Positions 27,798-35,598 of a DNA stretch of 64,000 nucleotides are shown piece by piece. The position numbers and the translations under genes are program-made. The notes below the pieces were generated by a model. The model did no database searches, was not told the DNA's origin, and was given only the letters and a program-made list of their open reading frames with translations. Each line of letters starts with the position of its first letter. Within the stretch, counting starts at the first letter, position 1. This stretch comes from Marmoricola sp. (GTDB taxonomy: Bacteria > Actinomycetota > Actinomycetes > Propionibacteriales > Nocardioidaceae), in assembly GCA_025964775.1 (NCBI GenBank), contig JAOPYE010000040.1:124001-188000 (forward strand), given 5' to 3'.

Positions 27798-28438
27798 TCA
27801 CCCTCGATCAGGTCCTGACCTTCGGTCTGGCCGCGCTCATCATCATCGCGATCCCGGGGCCGAGCGTCGTCTTCGTCGTCGGTCGTGCGCTGACCTACGG
27901 GCGCACCGTCGCGCTGGCCAGCGTCGCCGGCAACTCGCTCGGCCTGCTGACCGTGATCGTGCTCGTCGCCCTCGGGCTGGGTGTGGTGGTGCAGGACTCG
28001 CACCCGTTGTTCCTGGTGCTCAAGTTCGCCGGGGCGGCGTACCTGCTCTGCCTGGGCGTCGAAGGCGTACGCCGCCGCAAGGAGTTCCTCGACGGGGGAC
28101 CTACAGCTGACGAGCGGACCTCCCGGATGACCTGGCGACGCGCGATTCGGCAGGGGTACGTCGTCGGGGTCTCGAACCCGAAGGGCTACCTGATGATGGC
28201 GGCCGTGCTGCCGCAGTTCATCGATCGCAACGCCGGACACCTCCAGGTGCAGATGCTCCTGCTGGGTCTGATCGCGTTCGCGATCGGCATCGCGTCGGAC
28301 AGCCTGTGGGCGCTCGTGGCCAGCCGGTTGCGGTCCTGGTTCACCGGGTCGGCGCGCCGCGGGGAAGCAGTCGGCGCAGTCGGCGGGATCTCGATGATCG
28401 GTCTCGGGCTGGCGATCGCGGTCACCGGGGACCGTTAA
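27794..28438 (+). CDS. LysE-family amino-acid/metabolite exporter
   Basis: 214 residues with about six membrane helices. The opening GLAALIIIAIPGPSVVFVVGRALTYGR has the conserved PGP of the LysE/RhtB family, and SNPKGYLMMAAVLPQFID is the second signature. It probably exports an amino acid or small amine across the membrane. The GTG start overlaps the stop of the AhpD-like gene, implying a shared function and regulation by the upstream HxlR. Confidence 0.9.
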   Translation: MITLDQVLTFGLAALIIIAIPGPSVVFVVGRALTYGRTVALASVAGNSLGLLTVIVLVALGLGVVVQDSHPLFLVLKFAGAAYLLCLGVEGVRRRKEFLDGGPTADERTSRMTWRRAIRQGYVVGVSNPKGYLMMAAVLPQFIDRNAGHLQVQMLLLGLIAFAIGIASDSLWALVASRLRSWFTGSARRGEAVGAVGGISMIGLGLAIAVTGDR

Positions 28439-28477
28439 GACTGCGCCTCGGTCACCACGTCTCGTCACGCTCGACGA

Positions 28478-28981
28478 TCAACGAAGCGGACCCATCAACC
28501 TCTTGAGCAAGGCCGCCAGGTCGCGACGCTCGGTGGCCGAGAGCTCGGCGAGGAGATCGCGCTCGCGGTCGAGCAGGGTCTCGAACGCGCCGTCGACGGC
28601 CCGCTTGCCGGCAACGGTGAGGCCGACCAGGACGCCCCGGCGATCGCTGGGGTCGGGGGAGCGATCGACCAGGTCCCGCTCGGTGAGCCGGTCGATGCGG
28701 TTGGTCATCGTGCCGCTGGTGACCATCGTTTCGCGCAGCAGCTGTCCCGGGCTCAGCTGGTAGGGCTTGCCGGCGCGTCGCAACGCGGCGAGGACGTCGA
28801 ACTCCCACGGCTCGATGTCGTGGGCGGTGAACGCCTCCCGACGCGCGAGGTCGAGCAGGCGGGCCAGTCGGCTGATCCGGCTGAACACCTCGACCGGCGC
28901 CAGGTCCAGGTCATCGCGTTCCCGTCGCCAGGCCTGGACGAGCTCGTCGACCTCGTCCGCCTCGGACTCGTGGGGTGCCAT
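28478..28981 (-). CDS. MarR-family regulator (TamR-like)
   Basis: 167 residues with an N-terminal helical extension (about 1-40) and a winged-helix domain (LRRAGKPYQLSPGQLLRETMVTSGTMTNRIDRLTERDLVDRSPDPSDRRGVLVGLT). The extension and the divergent methyltransferase gene resemble the TamR/PecS subgroup of MarR proteins; in Streptomyces TamR controls trans-aconitate methyltransferase. Perfect palindromes between the two genes are likely sites. Effector not readable from sequence. Confidence 0.85.
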   Translation of the reverse strand: MAPHESEADEVDELVQAWRRERDDLDLAPVEVFSRISRLARLLDLARREAFTAHDIEPWEFDVLAALRRAGKPYQLSPGQLLRETMVTSGTMTNRIDRLTERDLVDRSPDPSDRRGVLVGLTVAGKRAVDGAFETLLDRERDLLAELSATERRDLAALLKRLMGPLR

Positions 28982-29004
28982 GCGGGCATCTTAGGGGAAA
29001 AGAT

Positions 29005-29050
29005 TCTTGACATCGAGAGAACTGAGGAGCAAAGTATCTTGATATCAAGA
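29005..29050. promoter_or_regulatory. Two MarR/TamR-type operators
   Basis: TCTTGATATCAAGA (29037-29050) is a perfect 14-bp palindrome, and TCTTGACATCGAGA (29005-29018) matches it at 12 of 14 positions. Both lie between the divergent regulator and methyltransferase genes, 32 bases apart from start to start, three helical turns, which suits binding of two dimers on one face. Confidence 0.7.
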
Positions 29051-29064
29051 CAGATGGAGGAACG

Positions 29065-29838
29065 ATGCCTGAGCACTCGTGGGATCCCGACCGCTACCTG
29101 ACCTACGCCGACGAGCGCGGCCGCCCCTTCGTCGAGCTCGTGGCCCGCATCGGTGCGAGCTCCCCGGCGTCCGTGGTCGACCTCGGCTGCGGGCCGGGCA
29201 ACCTGACCAGGTTGCTGGCCGAGCGCTGGCCGGACGCCGCGGTCAGCGGGATCGACAGCAGTCCGGAGATGATCGCGAAAGCTGCCGAGCTCGGTGGCGC
29301 GGTGTCGTACGCGGTCGGTGACGTTGCCTCGTGGGTGCCGGCCGAACCTGTTGACGTCCTGATCTCCAACGCGACGTTGCAATGGATTCCCGGCCACCTC
29401 GAACTGCTCCCCAGGCTGGTCGGCCAGGTTCGTCCCGGCGGCTGGTTCGCCTTCCAGGTCCCCGGGAACTTCGAACAGCCGACCCACACGATCCGTCGTG
29501 ACCTCGCCGCTGAGGCGCCGTACGCCGCCCGGACTGCCGGGGTCGCCTCACCGCAGGCCTTCGATGCGGCTACCTACCTCGCGGTCCTGGCCGCGCTCGG
29601 CTGCACCGTCGATGCCTGGGAGACGACCTATCTCCATGTGCTCCACGGCCCCGACCCCGTGTTCACCTGGGTCAGCGGGACGGCGGCAGGGCCAACCCTG
29701 CAAGCGCTCGAGCCGGACATGCGGGCGTCGTACGAGGAGGAGTTCAAGCTCCGGCTGGCGATCGCGTATCCGGCGAGTGCGGCCGGTGTGCTGATGCCGT
29801 TCCGTCGGGTGTTCGTCGTGGCGCAGGTGCCGGCGTGA
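29065..29838 (+). CDS. tam: Trans-aconitate 2-methyltransferase-like SAM methyltransferase
   Basis: 257 residues. The opening WDPDRYLTYADERGRPFVELVARI and VVDLGCGPGNLTRLLAERWPDAAVSGIDSSPEMI are typical of Tam, with SAM motif I DLGCGPG. Later QWIPGHLELLPRLVGQVRPGGWFAFQVPGNF fits the same family. It methylates the inhibitory by-product trans-aconitate to relieve aconitase. Divergent from a TamR-like regulator, and followed by a VOC gene with a GTGA overlap. Confidence 0.88.
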   Translation: MPEHSWDPDRYLTYADERGRPFVELVARIGASSPASVVDLGCGPGNLTRLLAERWPDAAVSGIDSSPEMIAKAAELGGAVSYAVGDVASWVPAEPVDVLISNATLQWIPGHLELLPRLVGQVRPGGWFAFQVPGNFEQPTHTIRRDLAAEAPYAARTAGVASPQAFDAATYLAVLAALGCTVDAWETTYLHVLHGPDPVFTWVSGTAAGPTLQALEPDMRASYEEEFKLRLAIAYPASAAGVLMPFRRVFVVAQVPA

Positions 29839-30221
29839 GACTCCACCACGTCCAGGTGGGCTGCCCGCCCGGCGGCGAGGACGCGGCCCGGGCCTTCTAC
29901 ACGACGCTCGGTCTGACCGAGGTCGCCAAGCCCGAGGCGCTCGCCGGACGCGGAGGCTGCTGGTTCCGCGCCTACGACGGCGACGTGGTGGCGGCCGAGC
30001 TGCATGTCGGGGTCGAGGTCGCTTTCCGGCCCGCTCGCAAGGCGCATCCTGCCTTCGTCGTCGAGACGCGCGACGAGCTCGACCGGCTGGCCCGGCGTCT
30101 GCACGACCACGGGTTCGGTGTCGACGAGACCGAGCGGACCACCTTCGACGGATACCTGCGCTTCCACGCTGCCGACCCGTTCGGCAATCGCGTCGAGGTG
30201 CTGACGCCGCTCGGGTCCTGA
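29835..30221 (+). CDS. VOC-superfamily (glyoxalase-like) protein
   Basis: 128 residues with the paired beta-alpha-beta-beta-beta modules of the vicinal-oxygen-chelate fold: LHHVQVGCPPGGEDAARAFYTTLGLTEV and later DPFGNRVEVLTPL. Metal ligands are plausible (His near the start, Glu at the end). The specific reaction is unknown. It is translationally coupled to the tam-like gene upstream. Confidence 0.85.
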   Translation: MRLHHVQVGCPPGGEDAARAFYTTLGLTEVAKPEALAGRGGCWFRAYDGDVVAAELHVGVEVAFRPARKAHPAFVVETRDELDRLARRLHDHGFGVDETERTTFDGYLRFHAADPFGNRVEVLTPLGS

Positions 30222-30285
30222 CTTTGTCGGTGCGGTGGATCAGGATGGTTTCCATGACCGATCCCGACGACGGCGCGGACGCCGC

Positions 30286-30969
30286 GTGAGCCACTACGTC
30301 CTGATCCCGGGCGCTGGCGGTACCGACTGGTACTGGCACCGGGTCGTTCCCCTGCTCGAGGACGCCGGCCACACGGCGATCGCCATCGACCTGCCCGGCG
30401 ACGACGAGTCCGCCGGGTTGCCCGAGTACGTCGAGTTCGGACTGGCTGCGTGTGCCTACGAGGAAGACATCGTGATCGTGGCGCAGTCGCTCGGTGGCTT
30501 CACGGCCGCGATGCTGGCGGACCGACTCGTAGCAGCGCACCGCCCGCCTCGTGAGCTGGTCATGGTCAACGCGATGGTGCCGTCGCCCGGCGAGACCCCG
30601 GGCGCGTGGTGGGAGGCGGTCGGCCAGCTCGAGGCGAGGGTGGCCGCCGCCACGGCCGGCGGCTGGCCGGTGGAGTTCGACATCGATGCGTACTTCCTGC
30701 ACGACGTCGACCCTGACGTCGCCCAGTCGGGTGCCGACAAGCAGCGACCGGAGGCCGACGTGGTGTTCGGGTCGGTGTGCGACATCGCGGCCTGGCCGGC
30801 GGTGTCGACGCGGGTGATCGCCGGTGATGCCGACCGGTTCTTCCCGCTCGCTCTGCAGCAGCGGGTGGCGCGCGAACGCCTGGGCCTGGAGGTCGAGGTG
30901 CTGCCCGGCGGCCACCTCATCGCGCTCTCCCAGCCCGACGCACTGGTCGCCGCGCTCGTCAGCTCCTGA
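30286..30969 (+). CDS. Alpha/beta hydrolase (EstC-like)
   Basis: 227 residues beginning VSHYVLIPGAGGTDWYWHRVVPLLEDAGH, with nucleophile elbow AQSLGG, a later Asp (IAGDADRFFPL) and His (LPGGHLIALSQP) completing the triad. It resembles small cytoplasmic esterases and MenH/EstC-like hydrolases. GTG 30286 is chosen as start because the beta strand and oxyanion loop begin directly after it. Its last 11 bases overlap the convergent TetR gene. Confidence 0.85.
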   Translation: MSHYVLIPGAGGTDWYWHRVVPLLEDAGHTAIAIDLPGDDESAGLPEYVEFGLAACAYEEDIVIVAQSLGGFTAAMLADRLVAAHRPPRELVMVNAMVPSPGETPGAWWEAVGQLEARVAAATAGGWPVEFDIDAYFLHDVDPDVAQSGADKQRPEADVVFGSVCDIAAWPAVSTRVIAGDADRFFPLALQQRVARERLGLEVEVLPGGHLIALSQPDALVAALVSS

Positions 30970-31600
30970 TCCGCAGCACCGGCTTCGCCTCGAGGCCGGC
31001 CAGCCCGTTCCAGGCGAGGTTCACCAGGTTGGCCGCGACCACCTCCTTCGCGGGCTTGCGTGCTTCGAGCCACCACTGGCCGGTCGTACCGACCATCCCG
31101 ACGAGCATCTGGGAGTACATCGGCGCCGCCTTGACGTCGAAACCGCGGTGCTTGAACTCGTCGACCAGGATGCCTTCGACGCGGGTAGCGATGTCGCTGA
31201 GGATGGAGACGTAGGAGCCGCTGGCCGAGCCGAGCGGCGTGTCACGCACCAGGATCCGGAAGCCTTCCGAGGACTGCTCGATGTAGTCGAGCAGCGCGAA
31301 CGCGGCCTGTTCGAGCAGGACCCGCGGCGAGCCGGCCGACAGGGCGTCGCGCATCATCCCGAGCAGCTGCCGCACCTCGCGGTCGACCACGACGGCGTAC
31401 ATGCCCTCCTTGCCGCCGAAGTGCTCGTACACCACCGGCTTGGAGACCCCGGCGCGCGCGGCGATCTCCTCGACCGAGGCGCCGTCGAAGCCGCGTTCGG
31501 CGAAGACCGCGCGTGCGATCTCGATCAGCTGCTCGCGACGCTCCGCAGCGGTCATCCGGCTACGGGCGGGCTTCTTCGAGCGTTCGTCGCGGGTCGGCAC
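30959..31600 (-). CDS. TetR-family transcriptional regulator
   Basis: 213 residues. The N-terminal HTH reads RREQLIEIARAVFAERGFDGASVEEIAARAGVSKPVVYEHFGGKEGMYAVVVDREV, a standard TetR domain; the rest is a helical ligand domain. It lies 35 bases downstream of a fatty acid desaturase gene on the same strand, which suggests control of membrane lipid unsaturation, as with other desaturase-linked TetR proteins (inference). GTG start. Confidence 0.9.
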   Translation of the reverse strand: MPTRDERSKKPARSRMTAAERREQLIEIARAVFAERGFDGASVEEIAARAGVSKPVVYEHFGGKEGMYAVVVDREVRQLLGMMRDALSAGSPRVLLEQAAFALLDYIEQSSEGFRILVRDTPLGSASGSYVSILSDIATRVEGILVDEFKHRGFDVKAAPMYSQMLVGMVGTTGQWWLEARKPAKEVVAANLVNLAWNGLAGLEAKPVLRIRS

Positions 31601-31635
31601 CAGCTCATCCTGCCAGCCGGCCGCCAGTCAACCTC

Positions 31636-32592
31636 TCAGACGGCAGGCTGAGCCGTGACCAGCTTGGCCTGGATCCGCTCGGCCACCGGCCACCGGACCT
31701 CGGAGACCCAGCCGGCCTTCTCGAACAGCCAGATCAGGCGGGCCGAGGTGTCGAGCTGTCCGCGCTGGACGCCGTGGCGCGCGCAGGTCGGGTCCGCGTG
31801 GTGCAGGTTGTGCCAGGACTCGCCCATGGACGGGATCGCCAGCCACCAGACGTTGGCCGACTTGTCGCGCGAGACGAACGGGCGCTCGCCGATCGTGTGG
31901 CAGATCGAGTTGATCGACCAGGTGACGTGGTGCAGCAGCGCGACCCGGACCAGGGAGCCCCAGAAGAAGGCGGTGAGCGCACCCTGCCACGACCAGGTGA
32001 TCAGCCCACCGAGGACGGCCGGCAATGCCATCGAGATGATCACGAAGGCCCAGAAGTTCTTCGAGATCCGGACCAGGTCGCGGTCTTTGAGCAGGTCCGG
32101 CGCGTACTTGCGCTGCACGGTCTGCTCGGTGTCGAAGAGCCACATCATGTGCGCGTGCAGGAAGCCCTTGGTCAGCGCACGCAGGTTGGTGCCGTACTTC
32201 CAGGGGCTGTGCGGGTCACCGTCGCGGTCGGAGAACTTGTGGTGCTTGCGGTGGTCGGCAACCCAGCGCACCAGGGGTCCCTGGATCGCCATCGAGCCGG
32301 CGATGGCGAGCAGGTTCTTCACGAACCGGTTCGGCTTGAACGACTTGTGGGTGAAGAGCCGGTGGAACCCGACGGTGATGCCGTGGCCGGTGAACCAGTA
32401 CATCGCGCCCATGATCGCCAGGTCAGACCAGCCGAGCCAGCCGCCCCAGGCGACCGGGATCGCGACCACGAGTGCCAGGAAAGGCACCAGGATGAAGATG
32501 CCCAGTGCGACCTGCTCGGTGCGGGACTGGGTCTCGCCACCCAACGTGGCGTGCTGGGTGATCGGCTCATCGAGCACGGGAGACGTGGTCAT
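31636..32592 (-). CDS. Membrane acyl-CoA/acyl-lipid desaturase
   Basis: 318 residues with four predicted membrane helices and all three histidine boxes of the integral-membrane desaturases: HRLFTH, HRKHH and HNLHH. It introduces a cis double bond (usually delta-9) into fatty acyl chains using a di-iron centre and reduced ferredoxin or similar. Followed by a TetR gene on the same strand. The upstream region (32611-32650) has several TACG/CGTA half-sites that may be an operator. Confidence 0.93.
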   Translation of the reverse strand: MTTSPVLDEPITQHATLGGETQSRTEQVALGIFILVPFLALVVAIPVAWGGWLGWSDLAIMGAMYWFTGHGITVGFHRLFTHKSFKPNRFVKNLLAIAGSMAIQGPLVRWVADHRKHHKFSDRDGDPHSPWKYGTNLRALTKGFLHAHMMWLFDTEQTVQRKYAPDLLKDRDLVRISKNFWAFVIISMALPAVLGGLITWSWQGALTAFFWGSLVRVALLHHVTWSINSICHTIGERPFVSRDKSANVWWLAIPSMGESWHNLHHADPTCARHGVQRGQLDTSARLIWLFEKAGWVSEVRWPVAERIQAKLVTAQPAV

Positions 32593-32622
32593 TCAGGGTT
32601 CCTTCGGATCGAGCTGCGTACC

Positions 32623-32634
32623 TACGCAACCGTA
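32623..32634. promoter_or_regulatory. Possible operator upstream of the desaturase gene
   Basis: TACGCAACCGTA is a 4-bp-arm inverted repeat 31 bases before the desaturase start, inside a stretch with repeated CCTACG and CGTA motifs (32616-32650). It may be a TetR site. Symmetry and position are the only evidence. Confidence 0.35.
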
Positions 32635-32717
32635 ACCTACGTGCCCGTACGCCGAGGAATTACCAGGTGTCCGGGGGGTGAAGGAACGCCGCGTCCCGCC
32701 TCCTGAAGGATGTGGGC

Positions 32718-33557
32718 ATGACGCAGTTCGCACTCTTCCGCCTCGAGGGCGATGTCCTGATCCCCCAGAACATCGCCCGCAGCCTCTGGCGCGCCGACCA
32801 GATGCACGGCGTCGCGACCAGCGGAGCACTCGCCCGCGAGCTGGAGAACAGGGTGGTCGCGGCCGGTCGAGACGACCTGCGCCCGGCGCGCTACACCGTC
32901 GATCTGTTCCGTGCGCCGAGCATGGGGCCGTGCTCGATGGCGTCGACGGTGATCCGTGAGGGCTCCCGGCTGATGCTCGTGGACGCGACGCTGGCCCAGG
33001 AGGGAGAGGTGGTCGCTCGAGCCAGCGCCCTGTTCCTGAAGGCCACCGAGAACCCGACCGGCACGGTCTGGGGGCCGACCGATGCGCCGCAGCCACCGCC
33101 GGTCGAGATCGCGGCGATCTCCGAGGAGCCACGGGTGCCGATCTTCTTCAGCCACGGAGTCGGGTGGTCGCAGAACTTCGCCGAGCACCAGAACGGCGGC
33201 CGCAAACAGACTTGGCAGACCGCTCTCGGCATCGTGGTGGGGGAGAAGCCGACCCCGTTCCAAGGACTGGCGGGGGCAGCCGACTCCACCAGCATGGTGG
33301 TCAACTGGGGCACCGAAGGCGTGCAGTACATCAACACCGACATCACGCTGGCGATCTCGCGGGTCCCGGTCAGCCAGGAGATCGGTATCGCCGCGACGAG
33401 CTGGTACTCCCACGACGGCATCGCCACCGGTACGGCGACCGTCTTCGACAGGCTCGGACCGGTCGGGACCAGCACGGTGACCTCGATCGCCAACGCCAGG
33501 CGGTCGGTGGACTTCACCCAGCACGACTTCAGCGAGGACTCGATCAACGCGGGTTGA
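32718..33557 (+). CDS. Acyl-CoA thioesterase-like (hotdog) protein
   Basis: 279 residues that resemble double-hotdog thioesterase-family proteins of actinobacteria: IARSLWRADQMHGVATSGALARELE near the start, then DLFRAPSMGPCSMASTVIREGSRLMLVDATLAQEGEVVARASALFLK, the hotdog central helix and strands. Substrate unknown. ATG 32718 is chosen over GTG 32712. Divergent from the desaturase gene. Its stop codon TGA is the first three bases of the second copy of the 29-bp dispersed repeat. Confidence 0.8.
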   Translation: MTQFALFRLEGDVLIPQNIARSLWRADQMHGVATSGALARELENRVVAAGRDDLRPARYTVDLFRAPSMGPCSMASTVIREGSRLMLVDATLAQEGEVVARASALFLKATENPTGTVWGPTDAPQPPPVEIAAISEEPRVPIFFSHGVGWSQNFAEHQNGGRKQTWQTALGIVVGEKPTPFQGLAGAADSTSMVVNWGTEGVQYINTDITLAISRVPVSQEIGIAATSWYSHDGIATGTATVFDRLGPVGTSTVTSIANARRSVDFTQHDFSEDSINAG

Positions 33558-33583
33558 TCAAGGACGCGCCAGCGGACTTGATC
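33555..33583. repeat. 29-bp dispersed imperfect palindrome, copy 2
   Basis: Starts TGATCAAGGACGCGCCAGCG and ends GACTTGATC; reverse complement of the element at 18355-18383 apart from one base. It supplies the stop codon of the thioesterase gene. The next bases (GTCATCGAGCAGCGAGCGC and, further on, GAGCGTGTCGAGATG) look like additional repeat material up to about 33645. Confidence 0.85.
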
Positions 33584-33666
33584 GTCGGTCATCGAGCAGC
33601 GAGCGCCGACCGAGGAACGAGGTCGCGACCGAGCGTGTCGAGATGTGGTGAGGTGCGCGCAGACCC

Positions 33667-34632
33667 TCAGTCCTCGTACGGCTGCAGCGGTACGTCGAAC
33701 GCCCGGGTGTCCCCGCCCACCTCCAGCACCCCGCGGCGCGCTGGTTCGAAGACGGTGGTGCCGTTGCCTCCTGCGACGGTGACCGTCATCGCGGCGACCG
33801 ACGAGTTGACGACCTCATGCCCGTGGCCGTTGGGATCGGCGTACTTCCAGCCGACCGTCGACGCCAGCGGCACCCGCGCAGTCGTGACGACCTTGAGCCC
33901 CGGTCCGCCGAGTGTGATCCTGGCGCTGTCGGGCCCCAGGTCGACGGCGCTGTCGCGGCGAAGCAGCCCACCCAGCGGGTGCCGCGCGCCGTCCAGCTGC
34001 AGGGCTCCGAACGAGGTCCACGGCGTCAGGACCGGGCCGACCCGGATCCTCGCCAGTACGGCGTCCAGCCAGCCGGTTCCGTCGCTTCCCAGGCCGGCGG
34101 CCCGCAGCCAGATCCACCGGGCTGCATGCTGCGAGCCCCAGTTGTGGCCGACCATCCCGGTCCAGCCGTCGAGGTCGATAGACGCGCCATCGATGGTCAG
34201 CTGACCCGCGATCGTGACGTTCGGCGCGGGCGAGGTCGGCTTGGTACGGGGGATCGGCGCCGAGTAGAGGTACGCAGGGTGCAGGTGTTCGAGCGACTGC
34301 CCGCCGTCGATCGGGGTGAACGTGAGGTCCCATGTTGCGCCGAGCCGGTCGCCGATGATCTCGCCGGTGCTCCCGCCAGGGCCGTTGCGCACCGCCCCGA
34401 TGGTGATGGCTGATCTGTCGGTGCTGATCGGGAGACCGTCCAGCTTCGCGGCCCGCACGCCGTCCTCGGTGAACCAGGTGGCCCAGAGTGCGCCGACCGG
34501 TTCCTGGCCCGGGCGCTTGCGGACCGTCGTACGGAGCCACAGGGCGCGCGGCTCGCTCGGGTGGGTCGCGACGAAATACACGCTCTCGTAGTGGCCCTTC
34601 CCGAGCGGGACGTCGTCGTACTGGAGTCGCAT
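33667..34632 (-). CDS. Lipocalin-like AttH/CrtC-type protein
   Basis: About 321 residues of a beta-rich protein. MRLQYDDVPLGKGHYESVYFVATHPSEPRALWLR and GMVGHNWGSQHAARWIWLRA match actinobacterial proteins distantly related to AttH and carotenoid 1,2-hydratase, two lipocalin-like halves. No function is established. A TTG at 34665 gives a longer form; I prefer ATG 34632 because the conserved part begins there. It follows the 2H-like gene on the same strand. Confidence 0.7.
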   Translation of the reverse strand: MRLQYDDVPLGKGHYESVYFVATHPSEPRALWLRTTVRKRPGQEPVGALWATWFTEDGVRAAKLDGLPISTDRSAITIGAVRNGPGGSTGEIIGDRLGATWDLTFTPIDGGQSLEHLHPAYLYSAPIPRTKPTSPAPNVTIAGQLTIDGASIDLDGWTGMVGHNWGSQHAARWIWLRAAGLGSDGTGWLDAVLARIRVGPVLTPWTSFGALQLDGARHPLGGLLRRDSAVDLGPDSARITLGGPGLKVVTTARVPLASTVGWKYADPNGHGHEVVNSSVAAMTVTVAGGNGTTVFEPARRGVLEVGGDTRAFDVPLQPYED

Positions 34633-34685
34633 CCGGTCAGTGAACCAGCGTCGGCCGGCTTTCAACAGGAGCGGAGACCGGGCAG

Positions 34686-35315
34686 TTACCCGACGGGGAT
34701 CCGCTCGAGCACCTGGGTCTCGCTGCGTCCGGCGACGAAGGCTTCAGTGGTCAGGACGATGCTGTCCACGATCCAGTCCTGGCCGCGGAAGGCATCGAGG
34801 GCAGTGACCACGGTCTCCAGGTCGGCGGCGATCGTGGCGTTGGTGACCGTCGCGATCGAGAGCATCGGGCGGAACACGCGCCGGTCGACGAAGAAGCCGA
34901 GGCGTTCAACGCTGTGCGGTACCCCCCGAGCGATCTCGGACAGGGCGTCGAGGTCGCCATCGAGCCTGGCCCAGACCGATCGGTCGCCCGGGAACTCGAG
35001 TGCGGCCCCGCCGGTGAAGCAGACAGTCGGAGGCGTCCACTGCGCGGCCGAGGCCGCGATGGTCTCGGTGATCCTGCGGGCATCGGCGCTGGTGAGGTTG
35101 CCGAACCCGGTGATCGGCAGCCGCAGGCTCGCCATCGGGATGTCTTCGAGCGCCGGTTCGAGCGGCGCGGTCGGGACCTGGACGGGAGTGCGCCGGCCGA
35201 AGCGGCGAGCGGGTGCAGACGCGGCGGCCTCGACCCTCCGCCGGACCGAGCGCACCACGTCGGCAAGTTCGTCCAACGCCGCTCGGGGCGGGACTAACGC
35301 ACCGTGGACCAGCAC
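34686..35315 (-). CDS. 2H-phosphoesterase (LigT/2'-5' RNA ligase) homologue, catalytic His lost
   Basis: About 209 residues. The fold pattern of 2H phosphoesterases is visible: MASLRLPITGFGNLTSADARRITETI then, about 100 residues on, RRVFRPMLSIATVTNATIAADL. In active members these positions read HxT and PHxTxA; here they are P-I-T and P-M-L-S, so both catalytic His are replaced. Residues 30-50 are basic and rich in Arg/Ala. Start is uncertain: GTG 35315 or TTG 35327. It may be a non-catalytic nucleotide- or RNA-binding relative. Confidence 0.6.
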   Translation of the reverse strand: MLVHGALVPPRAALDELADVVRSVRRRVEAAASAPARRFGRRTPVQVPTAPLEPALEDIPMASLRLPITGFGNLTSADARRITETIAASAAQWTPPTVCFTGGAALEFPGDRSVWARLDGDLDALSEIARGVPHSVERLGFFVDRRVFRPMLSIATVTNATIAADLETVVTALDAFRGQDWIVDSIVLTTEAFVAGRSETQVLERIPVG

Positions 35316-35395
35316 GCGCTCATTCAAGCACCAAAGGCGCTGTCCCGCGGGCGTCCTCTCGAGCAGGACCGCGGACCGATAACCTTGTCTCTCAT

Positions 35396-35474
35396 TCCCC
35401 GGTTGGTCTGCCGGTAGGGCCCGCCTGACTTTGAATCAGGACTAGCGACGCAGGTTCGACTCCTGCCCGGGGAG
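35396..35474 (+). tRNA. tRNA-Gln(UUG)-like gene with unusual D-arm and variable loop
   Basis: A 7-bp acceptor stem (TCCCCGG with CCGGGGA at 35467-35473), anticodon stem-loop CCTGA-CTTTGAA-TCAGG (anticodon TTG at 35431-35433), and a perfect T-arm GCAGG-TTCGACT-CCTGC. The D-region of 21 nt pairs poorly (GGTC with GGCC leaves two extra bases; T where A14 is expected), and the variable loop is nine nt (35441-35449), which is long for a class I tRNA. The 3' end reads GCA rather than encoding CCA. It marks the left boundary of the catabolic island. Confidence 0.75.
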
Positions 35475-35598
35475 CAAAGCTGCAGGTCAGCGCGCTGTTG
35501 GCTCGGTCCGCATGCGGGCACCTGAGGTCGACCTCTCACAAACCTCTCACAGGCCGTCCCGCTGAGTGATGGACGACGAGTTTTGCTGGGCGCCGCGG

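Noticed and set aside
35396-35474. Selenocysteine tRNA
   Set aside because: The anticodon is TTG, the acceptor stem is seven pairs and no long variable arm is formed; no selenoprotein machinery is seen.
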